A stretch of 64,000 nt of DNA from Thozetella sp. PMI_491. Its lineage: Eukaryota > Ascomycota > Sordariomycetes > Chaetosphaeriales > Chaetosphaeriaceae. Shown here one piece after another: positions 10,981 to 22,400 of this stretch. The position numbers and the translations under genes were made by a program. The notes below the pieces were generated by a model. It was not told the DNA's origin. It saw nothing but the letters and a program-made list of their open reading frames with translations, and ran no database searches. The DNA lies in NCBI GenBank assembly GCA_021432635.1, contig MU270053.1, positions 527,743-591,742 on the forward strand, in the 5' to 3' direction. How positions within the stretch are numbered: the stretch's first letter is position 1; each line of letters begins with the position of its first letter.

Positions 10981-13900
10981 TTTGGCGCGAGCAACGAGCA
11001 GCGAGCAGCTACCCCCTTAAAGCTAACCCCAGTTGCAGCCTACTACCCGAGACACGCTTAGAGCAGAGTTGCGAGGTGCAAATGCTCGCTCGATTGCAGC
11101 CGAAAGGTGTGGCAAGGGTATGATATAAAGAAACGGAAGCTTGCCCGCCCTTTCGCCAACAGCTCTCTAGTTTGTAAGCTGGAGATGTTCAGCAGACGCC
11201 CTCCCACCTTCCAACCCCCGTAGCATGCTAGATGGGGGTGTTAACTGGATATTGTGACCAGCCTAGTAGCAGGACTCGCCTCTGTGTCGGGTGGAGGCAG
11301 GTACGAACTTTCACCAAGCATGATACCTATTTGGCAATGTGGATTTCATAATCATCATCGCGGCCTGTCCTTGCCTGGGAGCGTCTGGGGCTAAATTGCC
11401 ACCTCAGGGGGCTGGAGGGCAGGAAGATGCAAGGCTGCGAGCGAAGCCGACATCCACGCCACGGTCACCAGACAGGGATGGAAGGGCGAGCTGCTTCCTT
11501 GATGACAATATAGCGCGGGTGTCAGGGCTCCCAAAGGGGGTGCCACCGCCGCATCCCGGTGCAACGCTGTCCCGACTACGGCTATGATAGGAGTAGTCAG
11601 CAGAAACGGGCGATAGGGTTGGACGGGATGAGCTCAGCAACCAGCAGCCCTCTCTGTTGGGCTCAATGTCGGAAGGGGGTTCTGCCGCCCTCTCAAGCTC
11701 GAGGCAGCCATGCCTAGCAGCCAAGGATCTGCCCGAATTACCTCCGATACCGCCAGTGCTTCGCGCACCTTGGGAGAGGGGAAAAGGGCAGAGGCGGGCG
11801 TTGAGGCCGTGCATGACGGATACTTGGAATCGAGTAGACCATTTACAGCCAAACCTCAGATTTTACCTAAACAGTATTGGGCTAATAAAATTAATTAAGC
11901 GGTAAGGGTAGTGGATTCCACATCTTAGCTACTGCGCGCGCCAATGCTCCCCCTCCCCTCCCCCCCGGTTCCCGAGGAGAAGTCAGCTGCAGCTAATATA
12001 TCTAGCAGCCGGTCATATCTACCTTGGAGGGACTAGTCCGCTCGGGCCCCCCAGGTGTTTACTGAACAAGGTGACAGTTTATGACTTCACAAGTTTTCAC
12101 CTCTAGTAGCCGCCTATGACTCCTCTCTGCCTAGTGAAGGAGACCCCCATGTGTGGCGGACGGCCCCGTTCCCTACTGCGCTTCTTGGCGCTGAAACTGA
12201 AACTATATCCCGCGTGTGCTTCAGCAGCCACTGGCGCAAGGCAGGAAGAGGCCAGGTCGTTACGCGCCCCCGTCCCCCAGGCGGCTCACTGCCGCCCCGG
12301 AGTCCCGGAGGTGCTGCTGTGACATGAGAGCCCACGCACAAAAGTCTCAGGCACAGCAGCATTCAGTTTCGACCCCTGGTGGCCATGGCCGCATGAGGGT
12401 CCTTCCTTCTCCTCCACGGATGCACACAGCCTTTCACGACCTGAACACGAGCTTGATGAGCCAACCATTGCAGTCGAGACATCCAAGCCCTGCCAATCAT
12501 CCGTCAGCCCGGCACCGCTGACCCGAAAAGTGGGGCAGCTTCAGTGGTATTCCACACTGCAGTGCCGCAGGGAACGGGCATGGTTCCTGAAGCAGCCACA
12601 GAGATTAACAAAGCATCGGGATGCACGCTTGCACCGACGACCTCGTCACCGGAATCTCCGTAGTCACCGACGGGGGCTGTTCCTCCCGATGCCCACGTGG
12701 CTATACTCGTAACCCGCGGGGGGGAACGCCGGGCGCCTAGTCGTTTTTTTTTTGTTTTTTGTTTTTGTTTTTTTTTAGACGGCGGGAGCGGATTCTCGGC
12801 GGTGCTGCCACGGTGAGGCCATGAGATTCCAACACTGGCTGCACCATGACGAAGAGCATCTTCTCAGCACAAGGCGTTGCGGCACAACCATGAGGATGGA
12901 ATCCTTACGGCTATAATGATTTGGAAAAAGCATCTGAGCGTTCCGTAAAGCTGATCAGGCAGCCCCGACGTCCTTACAGAGTCAGCCTCGAGTTCTTTTG
13001 AAAGCAATGGTTGAACCTCGTAGCGGGGGCTGTTAGCCGACTCACCAAGTATGCCTGGATGGCTGATTTACGCGCAAACCGTATCGACCATCCAAAGCCA
13101 GCGGGTGGAGGATGTCTCTCGTATGGTGTCCTCACCGGCCGAGGATTTGTTCCACGACGACGCATGCGAGAAAGCGCAGATCAAGTGGTAGTGTCGCACA
13201 GTCTGTACAACTTCCCTAGTCGGGATGGGCAACACGACGTGGTTCGTAGAGTAAGCCTAGCTAGAGTGTACAGGATGGTATCCAGGGGGTACGACCACAA
13301 TGAGGCTACAATTAGGTTTGAATATCTGGCCGATTACTCACTTAATGAGGCGTTATTTGGGGGCTCGTCTAGAGTTATGGGGGCTATTTGTAGATATAGT
13401 GAAGATTGCCGATTCGTTCCCTACTCGACTGTCAACTTGCTTTCGATTAGGACCATGGTGTCACAGCTTGGGAGCCGGGTTTAGGCGGCCAGATGCTCTA
13501 ATAGCAGAAACCACTACAGAGGTCACGACAAGATCCCTCACCCTGCAAGCAGAATGGGTGGAGCAACTAAGGTACTGCGTACCGGAAGATTGCCGACCCC
13601 CGAGTACTCGAATATTTCCTCTAGTGCCTCCGAGAGCCACTGCAGGAGGTATGGAAGAGGATATTGTCCTAGCTCATGACAGAACCTTAAGCCTTTGTTC
13701 TGGGCCCAGAATGCTTGAACCTCAGCCGTGAACCGAGCCTCGGTTATACCACATCACCATTGCGAGTTGAGGAGTCTATAGAAGGCATCAGCCAAGCACG
13801 ACTGGCACCACCAAGGCGAAAGGACTCTCTATCTACCGAGGGGCGATGGCCGCCACCCAGAGGAGGTTTGTTGTTTTGTTCTTTACATGTGACACGAGCA

Positions 13901-14403
13901 GCAGCCACCCTAGCCCGGAACCAGTCATGAGTTGGGCAATTATGCATCTTGGCGGGATATAGCCCCGATAGCAAGCCGCTCGGCTCCTTGTCACTCGCAG
14001 GCTAAGCACACCTCTATGCAAATGTCGGAAAGATGCCGCTACCGGATAGCTTCAGGCGCCGCTAATATGCAGTAAACTGACCCAGCTGACCAAGATCCAT
14101 CCGTCCGGCGTTTGAAGGGCAAGTTCTCAAGAGGGACGATGCGCATCTGGAGAAAGCGAGTCCATCGTGCTGGCTTTTGGCGTGATTGAAGTTGCGCAGT
14201 CTCACATTCCCCTCCTCCCGGTTGCTGGTCAATCACCCTTCACCTAACCAAGTGCGCTAGGGTGCAGCGCCGGGTTGCTCCTTCTCATCCCCCCTCCCCC
14301 CTCTCTCTCTTCCGCCGGCCACGACTCGCCAGGCTCGTCTTCTTTCAAGGGAGAAAGAAGGGGGTTTCAAAGCCCCCGTTTGTCTCTTTCGTGCGTGTTT
14401 GCC
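10981..14403. other. Gene-poor 3.4 kb stretch
   Basis: No conserved coding sequence is recognisable on either strand. Open frames of 60-157 codons (for example 13011-13484 +) lack family features and overlap antisense frames of similar length. The 13.19-13.46 kb part is noticeably richer in TA dinucleotides than the coding DNA around it, as expected of old repeat-induced point mutation, but I cannot identify the parent element. A T-rich run sits at 12744-12776. The right end should include the promoter of the C78 protease gene and a C/T-rich leader. Confidence 0.45.
12744..12776. repeat. Interrupted poly(T) tract
   Basis: A run of about 33 nt consists almost only of T with three single G interruptions. 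It lies in noncoding DNA with no associated gene and is a low-complexity tract, without terminal repeats or target-site duplications that would mark a retroelement tail. Confidence 0.8.
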
Positions 14404-16245
14404 ATGGCGGACCAACCTATTACTTGCCCTTTCTGCGGCTGGGAAGCCATCGATGGCGAGTATGCCATTCTTCTAGTAAGCGTCGGCCTGGGAACCCTTG
14501 ACGCCAGGGGAATGTCTAACATTCCAACCCTGCCCTGCGGCCCGCTTTCGTCCAAGACGCAGACTAACTGTTGCATAGCACATGGAGACATTTCATTCAG
14601 AAGGAGACTCTCCTTTTGTGCCCGCAGAGGGCAAGGACAATGCCAGCACGGGCGCCACCGAGACCGGCCCAGGCCAGGCCAAGTCCAACAATGACGAGGA
14701 CACCGACTATGTCGCATGTCCGGTCGATGGCTGTGGCGAGACCATCCTCTTGGATGAGATAGACTTTCACATCGAAATGCATGCTCAGGAGGCTGAGGGT
14801 GACGAGCACCCGGACGATGAAAGCCAGGAGCCAGTCTCACAAAGGCCGACAGAGACTAGCGAAAATACAAAATCCAGCCCCCCTTCCGACTCGTCGAGGA
14901 GTCGGCGGGAGCGTGAACGTGAGAGAGGAAAGGCTCGAGAACGAGAACGCGCCCGTGAGAAGCCACGCTCACACTCTCCTGTCGACGAGCCCACTAGCCG
15001 GCAGACGAAGGCAATTCAAGCTTGGAAGAATCTGCTTCGCATGCCATCTCCAAAACGGCGATCCGGGATGTCGGCTTACGAACTCCTTGAAAAGGGCAAA
15101 AGGCTAGGGGTAAACTACCCGATTATCCTCGCTCTCCATGATGTTAGCACGAGCTGACAGGTTTGACAGAAAGCACAGTTGGGCAAATATGCCCATGAAG
15201 ACCGTATGCCGGACTCGCTGATAGAACATCTGCAAAAAGGTGTCATGGTGAGCGCCGATGGCAAGTTCAACGCTTCCTGGTCATGCTATACGAAGCTCGC
15301 TAACACTCAATAGGTGTGATACCGGTCTTGGCACAACTACTCGAACAGAGCCCATCGACGCAACAAGCATATCTGTGCCATCCATGTGTACAACATGTCT
15401 CCAAGCTGCGGAAAGAAGGTAAGTCCTCGGTTGCGAAAGCCTCAGTATCAGCGGCGCTCACGTCTGTAGGGGGATTCTGCGGTTATCGTAACATCCAGAC
15501 GATTTCGTCATATATGATTGGCGTCCGCCTTCCTGGAGCGAAGCCCTTCAATGGCAAGATCCCGACCATCTTCCAGATTCAAGACTTCATCGAGTCAGCC
15601 TGGGATCAAGGCATCAGTGCCCAAGGAAGGGAGGAGACAGGAGGCATCAAGGGCACACGCAAGTATATCGGCACCCCAGAGGTAAGCACTGGATGCCCAA
15701 TTCTTTGTCCGGGGTCGATCCTAACATGATCGACAGGCTCTTGCTATGCTGCGTCTGCTGGACATCCCGTAAGTGCTCCCTGAGACAATCATGACTGCTG
15801 GCGTTATCGCTAATATAGACTAGGTGCGACGCTCAAGGATTCAAGCATCAGTCGCCGGGCAAGTCTGAGGCGCTGCTGATGGAGGATGTGGAGGCTTATT
15901 TTAAGCAAGACGGGGCAGACCAATCTAAGAGGGTACGACAAACCAACATGCCGCCTATTTACTTCCAGCATGCTGGCCATTCCATGACCATCATCGGGCT
16001 TGAGCGGCAGAAAAACGGGGATAAGAACCTCCTGGTCTTCGACCCCATGTTCCATGATACTAAGTCTATCCTCAAACTCGTGGGCAAGAGATTCGAGCAC
16101 AGGTTTCCCGACGTACCCCTAAAGGCCTACAGGCGTGGCAACAAGTATCTTAAGAAGTATAGGGAGTTCGAGCTTTTGAAGTAAGTTGCTTGAGAGCCCC
16201 AGGGCGACACGCCTGCTAACATTACGCAGGCTAAGGGTTCCGTAG
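14404..16245 (+). CDS. ZUP1/ZUFSP-like C78 family deubiquitinase with zinc fingers
   Basis: Eight exons (14404-14475, 14579-15109, 15170-15239, 15314-15418, 15470-15681, 15737-15768, 15824-16180, 16230-16245) give 464 residues. Two C2H2-like fingers open the protein (C8, C11, H25, H30; then a CPVDGC...HIEMH finger). An Arg/Glu-rich low-complexity linker follows, then a peptidase C78 domain. The proposed triad is Cys263 (in GGFCGYRN), His393 (GHSMTIIG) and Asp414 (VFDPM). The spacings of 130 and 21 match human ZUP1 as I recall it (C360, H491, D512). ZUP1 cleaves K63-linked polyubiquitin and acts in genome stability, whereas UfSP enzymes of the same family act on UFM1. The GGFCGYRN and HSMTIIG context favours the ZUP1 type. 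The donor of intron 3 (GTGTCA at 15240) is weak but is the only one that keeps frame. Confidence 0.88.
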
Positions 16246-16416
16246 GAGGAGTTGTTGTTTGCTGGGTGATCCGCCGGATCCCAGATGTTAGTTAGGAGGC
16301 AAATGAGATTGTGAGCATGTTTGTCTATGACAGTCTATAGAGTGCCGGCTAAGCATGATGCGGCTCTGCGCATGGCTGCATTGCATGGCGTTGTTGGGCT
16401 TTATTGCGGTTGCCAA

Positions 16417-17241
16417 TCAGGAGGTCATCTCCTTTGCAAACCAAGCTTGCAGCTTCTCGAGGGCCCGGAACCGGTGCGATATCTTGTTTTTTGCCTCCTT
16501 GTCCATCTCGGCGTACCTTTGAGGCTGTGTCAACTCGCTGGCGTCGTCTGAATAGAGCAACAGGGTAATACTCACGTCTGACCTTCGTACTCAAAGATGG
16601 GGTCCCATCCTGCCTATTTGTTAGCTTAGCAAAGGCAAAGGAGAACATTCCCATACGCACCAAAGTCCGGGGGGCCCCGGGCTGGCACAATCTTGCCGTC
16701 TGTGATGCCCTGGAACAGAATAGGCTCGTGTCCCGGCCCCGCGGAGTAGGCGAATGTGCATACAGCCTTGGCGGATTTGTCCTCGTAAGCGGCGAGGAGA
16801 TTGTTCAGGCCAGCGTGACCGATCGATTTCAGAAACCATTTACTTGGGCCACACAATTAGCCAGAACCGTCCTGCAACGCCCAGGGCGAAGTTCAACTCT
16901 CACATGTAGGGCCCGGGCAGCTCATTTAGTGCATTGAAGCACAAGCATGTGTCTTCTACCAGCACGGGGCCCTGGACCTGGCCACAACAGTTAGCCAATC
17001 GCTCTGCACCGGCGGTAGCCATGGGGAGGCGGGTCGGCGGTAGACTCACCAGATCGGCAGCCCTGCGACACTTATCCAAGGTCACCTCTTCGACCGTGCC
17101 CTGGATTTCGATCAGATCGAGCGCCTGGCTCTCGACCTGGATGGCGGGCTCGAGGATCGCTTTGACTTCGACGAGCTTGTTCTTGTTGCCCGTGATGAAG
17201 TTGACGATATGGCGCGCCTCGGACGGCGGCGCTGCAGACAT
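16417..17241 (-). CDS. ham1: Inosine triphosphate pyrophosphatase (HAM1/ITPase)
   Basis: Five exons (17241-17050, 16977-16904, 16842-16661, 16609-16576, 16516-16417) encode 193 residues, the normal ITPase length. The enzyme hydrolyses ITP, dITP and XTP to the monophosphates and so keeps non-canonical purines out of nucleic acids; it is cytosolic. Family motifs are clear: the N-terminal substrate loop [20 protein letters not shown], the GPYIKWFL stretch built across the second intron, FEDKSA-type AYEDKSA, WDPIF, and SHRFRALEK near the C-terminus. Two introns use AAG acceptors, which is normal. It is tail-to-tail with the C78 protease gene, with 171 nt between stops, and upstream of Fap7 on the same strand. 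Confidence 0.95.
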
Positions 17242-17752
17242 GTTGGGCAGCGGATTCCCCTAGTGCCAATTCTCTACGTTCTTTTTGTGTACCCTGCTGA
17301 CTTGGCCCCTTTTTTTTTTTTTTTCCCCTGCTGGTTGGTTGGTGGTGCCGTTTATTAGAAAGGGGGGTGGAGTTTGTACGTTGGGCGGCAGCTTGGCCCT
17401 GTGGCAGCAGTGGTTGTGTTGCATGGTCGCCGGTGACTTCAGCGGCGAGGGAGGGGCACACGATGGAGGGGCTGAAGCACCCTGCAAGCCCTGATGTCAT
17501 AGCCCCATGGCCCCCGTTGAGTGCATATCAGCGGTGAGTTCACCTTGACAAGGAGGGGCAGCACAGGAGGGGCAACGGGCACGGGTTTACGGGAGGACCA
17601 AGAAAACAAGTACTTGGTAGAATGATATTATTTACTAGCCCCTTGTTTTTCTACAAGGCAAATGGAGCTTCGAGGCCAGAGAGCTTGATGTCTTGAATTT
17701 TTTTAATCTTCTTTTTTTCTTTTCTTTTGGTTTGAGCAAGGGAGGAGGACAG
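17242..17752. other. Intergenic: ITPase promoter and Fap7 3' flank
   Basis: The 511 nt separate two minus-strand genes. The ITPase promoter should lie at the left, where a T15-type run occurs near 17310-17325. The T-rich run around 17700-17730 lies just beyond the Fap7 stop. No gene is seen. Confidence 0.55.
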
Positions 17753-18451
17753 TCACGTCGCGGCCTTGTTGTCCTCCTTCCACTGCTTCATCCAGGCCTC
17801 GATGCGGTCGATATTCGTCTCCATCTCGTCCGACGTATTGCTCGTCAGCTCGACGACAATCTCCTCGTCGTACGACTCCCGCGCCTCCTGAAGGATCACC
17901 TCCATGATCTCGGAGTCCAGGTTCTCCTGCAACTTAACCTCGGGGTATTTTCTTTGTAGGAGTGGTTAGCCCGTCCAAGCCGCTGGCCTTCACTGTGCAG
18001 CCCAGGCGAGGTCATGTGTAAAGCAAATAAGGCGGGAGAGGGAAGGAGACAGGGACTTACCTTGCCGTCAGCCGGTCGTACAAAGTCTGAGAGTCGACGC
18101 GTAGGACAACTACAAGGTCGACCCAGCGCTTGGGAAACAGGTCGCAGGCGTGCCAGTCGATTATACAGCCTCCGTCCTTGACCTCCTCCTCCAGCGCGTC
18201 CAAAAGCTTTGGATCTGCGCGTTAGCGTTGCCCGCCGGATCTTTGCGTTGGACAGATGGGCCAACCTTGTCCTCGTCGACGATCCAGCTCTGGTACTCCT
18301 CGTCCCAGCCCTCATGGCAGTCGCGGTCCTTGACAATCTGGTTCACAGAGAGATGCCGGAGCCCCGTCCGCTCAGCTAGGACTTCACAGTGGCTTGTCTT
18401 TCCCACCCCTGGGGTCCCTGTGATCACAATGTTGGGCGAAGTGCGGGCCAT
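17753..18451 (-). CDS. fap7: Adenylate kinase isoenzyme 6 / Fap7 ribosome-assembly NTPase
   Basis: Three exons (18451-18266, 18206-18061, 17951-17753) give 176 residues. The P-loop GTPGVGKTS (residues about 12-20) and the IIDWHACDLFPKRW motif are typical of AK6/Fap7/CINAP. In yeast Fap7 binds Rps14 and is needed for the final 20S to 18S rRNA cleavage of the small ribosomal subunit, and it has ATPase and adenylate kinase activity. The C-terminal third (RKYPEVKLQEN, then acidic helices ending in KQWKEDNKAAT) is the expected length. The first intron has a GTTGGC donor; the frame and the conserved LLDALEEEV after the junction support it. Confidence 0.94.
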
Positions 18452-19473
18452 TTCAGGATACGTGGCGGCGGTGGTTTCTTATGTTCTTCTCTTCGGGCAG
18501 TTTCACCTGTCACAGCCTGCAGTCGTCTAAGCTGGAGTTATGCGTTGCCAGGAAAGAAAAAAAAGTTTTTTGTGATACTTGTATTTAAGTGGGGCTATGC
18601 AAACCTGGACACCCTTTCTCGTCCCCCAAACATAAGAAAGGGGAAGGCCGTCATAGAGTCAAGACGAAATACCAAACGTAGCAAGGTCCCATTATACTCG
18701 CTCGAATTGCCTCGAGAAGCATTTGTCCCGGCTGGGGCGACATACCTAGATCAGGTAGTAAAAGGTATATACAATGTACAGCTAAATGCTACACTGAACG
18801 AACCCTCTCTTCCAGCTCATGTTATCTACCAACCAAAAACGACTCACTCATACAACAAGCTCTCTCTCTCCCCTCCCCTCGCCTCCGCCAAAATATGACA
18901 GGCGCGAGCTCTGCCTTTGCCATCTGATCATCCGTCTAGGCGATCTTCGCAGTGGTATTTCCTGAGCGCCAATACAGACCGTTCCGGAGAACGGCCCGAC
19001 GTGGGCGACTCCAATTTTCTCTGCCAAAACACCAGTCTCCCACATACTGGAACATAACGTCGCAAATCATCGTCTTGGCCCATGAATGCCCCAAATCCTA
19101 CGGGGTCATGACCTCCATTCTGTACATGCGTGCATGCCGGTCATCCACCATCATTGCCTATTGCAGGACTGGTCCCAATTGCATCGGCGGCCGGAGAGAC
19201 ATCTGATGCCATGCTCTAAGCCGTCCGCACAATCCAGTGACATCCATCCGCAACAAAAAAAGAGAATGCAAGCCCGGCGCCAAAAGAGCAGCCAACAACA
19301 CAAAAACTTCCATCGCCGTCGCTCGTGGTCTAGGGTACCGGGCTGAATTCACTGACTCGCCCCCCTAGCGTCCGGGGGTGGATCGAATAGCTGCTGGTCC
19401 CATAGCCTAAGAGCAGAATAGATGCAGGGCTTTGCCGCGGACCCGAGGGCTGGAGCAAGGGACGTCGAGCCCA
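18452..19473. other. Intergenic: Fap7 promoter and myosin V 3' flank
   Basis: The 1.0 kb lies between the Fap7 start and the class V myosin stop, both minus strand. An 169-codon plus-strand frame at 18389-18898 begins inside the Fap7 5' end and has no recognisable family. A CT-rich run (CTCTCTCTCTCCCC) is near 18860. No gene is supported. Confidence 0.5.
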
Positions 19474-22400
19474 CTAGGCGCTAGCCTCGATGGCACCCGG
19501 GCCCTCATCGACTTCGGCAAGGTCGTTCATGCTGTGGTTGTCGAAGTCACCCGCCTGGGAGCCGTACTCCATCCTCTCCTGCTGGGCAATGGCCTGGGCA
19601 GACACGATCTCGGCAAGGCGCTTGAGTCGGGGAGTTTGCAGCCCTGTTTTTCCATGTTAGCAGGATGAACTGTTCAGCGGGGATGATGTAGGGCCAGCAT
19701 ACAGGACGGGGTATACGTCTCAAGGGCGGTGATGGCGCGCGGCTCCGCAATCTCATACGGACCGCTGTCGTCCATATCTACAGCCTGGAGGAGCAAAACG
19801 TCGCTCTTCTCCGTCACCCGCGAGGCAACAGCCTTCATGATCTCGCCGTTGATGGGCTGCTCGTAGTCGGCGACGAGATACTGGTTCAAGAGCTTCTGAA
19901 TCTGGTTGGGCGAGAGCCTGGTACGTTCGGGTCAGCAACCTCCCGTCGCGTCACAGCATATACGCTTAATACTTACATCCAGCAAATATCTTGGATGATC
20001 TCAATGTCGTTCAGGGTAGCCTTCTTGAGCTGCAGGAGCTTGGTCGCTTGCTGTGCGATAGTTAGCGACTTCGGTCCTTTTGAAAGGGGCTCATCTGTCT
20101 CTTACCATGAGATGCTCGAGCTGGAGCGTGCCCTCAGGCATGTCGTGGCTCTTGCACCACTCCTCGATGCGGGTGATGTTGTAGTTGATCTGCAGACCAC
20201 GCTTCCATGAGAGGAAGTTGCGGCGCATCAGCAGGTCGTTGAAGGCCGTGACACCAACCAGGCGGAGCAGCTCCGTGATGGTCTGGGTGATGATGGAGTC
20301 CTCGAGATAGTAAGCCTTCATGGCACGGAAGACGCTGTTGAGCAGCGACAGGAGGTTGTCCATGCTGTAGGCCGGCGTCGAATTCGACTGCAGGAGCTTG
20401 CCAAGGAACCTGTTATTTTCATTCGTAACGAAGCCCGGCAGCGACTGGGATTCGATGATGGCCGGGATGATCATCTTTTGCAGCTTCTTCTTGAGCACCT
20501 TCATCCAGGTGTGGTAGATGTTGAACTCTAAGCTCTCGAGGTCGTGTTTGACGATCTCCAGCAGGCGGTCGTACTCGTAGTTGTCCGTCTTCTGGGCCTC
20601 GTACCAGTCCTCAGCGAGGAAGACGAAGGAGAGCATCTCGTGAACGTTGGACAGCCAGAAGGCACCCGGGTTGATGGCCTCCTCGCCGTCGTGCTGCATG
20701 ACCTCTTGCTGGATCGATTGCATGACATTGGCCAGGAAGCGCTCCGACTCCTTGACAAAGCCGTTGTTCCACATCTCTGAGGTGACCAGGTTGATGAGGT
20801 ACGAGGGGAAGAGGACCTCCTTGTCGGACGGCGGAGGGTTGGTGGCGGGTGAGGGGATCTTGAGGTTGCGGATCAGACCCATAGTGACCTCCTCGTTGAG
20901 GCCCTCCTCGTCGGCAAGGAGTGTCTCGAGCTCCATCTCGATGTTGTCCACACCGGGGATGAAGGTGGCGCCAGAGAGCGTGTTCTGGCCGCGGTTGATG
21001 CCGGTAGGGATGGCCATGGACACGGGGCGAGGGTTGTAAGCCATGCTGTACCGGTCCATCTCACGGGGCTCGGCACCGGCGCTGCGTCGCTTGGGCTTCT
21101 TAGACGACACCAAGTTGATGAGGCCGCTTGCGGAAGGAGCGGGGACGCCGTTGCCGTTGGCCACCTCGCCGTTGATGGGGGCGCTGCGCTTGGCCAGCTC
21201 CAAGGCCTCCTGCAGCTCGACGATCTGCTGGCGGAGCGTGTTCTTCTCCTTCTCGTGCACCTCGCTGGCCTTGCGCGCGGCCTCGAGCTCTGTGCTGCTG
21301 GCACGGAGCGAGTCCCGCAGCTCCCGCTCCTCCTCCTGCATCCTCTTGACGTTTGCCGACGACTCGTCGAAGTTGGACTGGAGCTTCTTCATCTCGGCCT
21401 CCATGGCCTCCAGGCGCGCGGCCGAAATGCCGGCCTGGTTCGCCTCCGACTGCAGTTCCTTCGCACGGGCCTCGAGGGCGTTGTGTCGGGTCCTCCAGGA
21501 CGCGACTTGACCCTCGTAGTTCTCGATCTGCGACTTGAGCTCCTTGTTCTGAGTCTTCATGGTGCCCAGAGACTGTGTCAGCTCGACAACCTTGTTCTCC
21601 AACTTGTACGAGATCTGCTTGAGATCGCGAGCCTCGGCACGGACGACCTTGTACTCCTTGCGAGCCGTCCTGCCGCGCCACAAGCTCTGGATGAGGACGA
21701 TCTTCTTGCGGTACTCGCGCCACGAGCGCAGTTGCCTCCTGGAGCGCCAGCTCCGCTGGATGATGAGGGCGGCATTGCCCACGCGCTCCTCCATGATCTG
21801 CTTGCGGCGGAGATAGCCCTTGATGCTGGCCTGTGCCAAGATGACATCGTTGCGGATGCGGAGGAATTCCTTCCTCTGCTTGTACCCACGCCAGACCCTC
21901 TGGATCGTGGTGGCAGCCTTGACAGTCCGCAGCTCCTGGGCCTCCTTGCGGGCCTTGTGGCCGCGCACGAGCGCCTGGAAAGCGATGATGGAGTTGCGGG
22001 CGGCCAGGTACCTGCGACGATAATACCGAGCCCTGAGGTTCTTCTGGATCAAGATGGCACACTCATTCAGGCGGCTGGTTCGCAAGTTCTCGAGGAAGGC
22101 GAGCATGCCAGCGCGGAAGAAGATCTTGGTCAGACCCAGCTGGTACTTGTCGAGACCCTTGCCGGTGCCGGCGCCAAGAGCCTTGGTCAGGATAGCATTG
22201 GCCAGCCCCCTGATCTCAGCCGTCCATTGTGCCGAAGGGACAAGCATGTAGTATCGGAGAGCAAACTCTTCGTACGTCCAGCGCGTCGGATAGCCCGCGC
22301 AGCTAATGCGGACAGTCTCGAGCACGCCGCAGGCACGGAGCTGGCTCAGAACCATGGGTCCCTCAAATTTCCAGGCCTCCTTGGCCTCGTTGGGCTTGAT

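Noticed and set aside
13011-13484. 157-codon plus-strand frame in the gene-poor stretch
   Set aside because: No recognisable domain, no supporting splice structure and biased base composition; probably chance.
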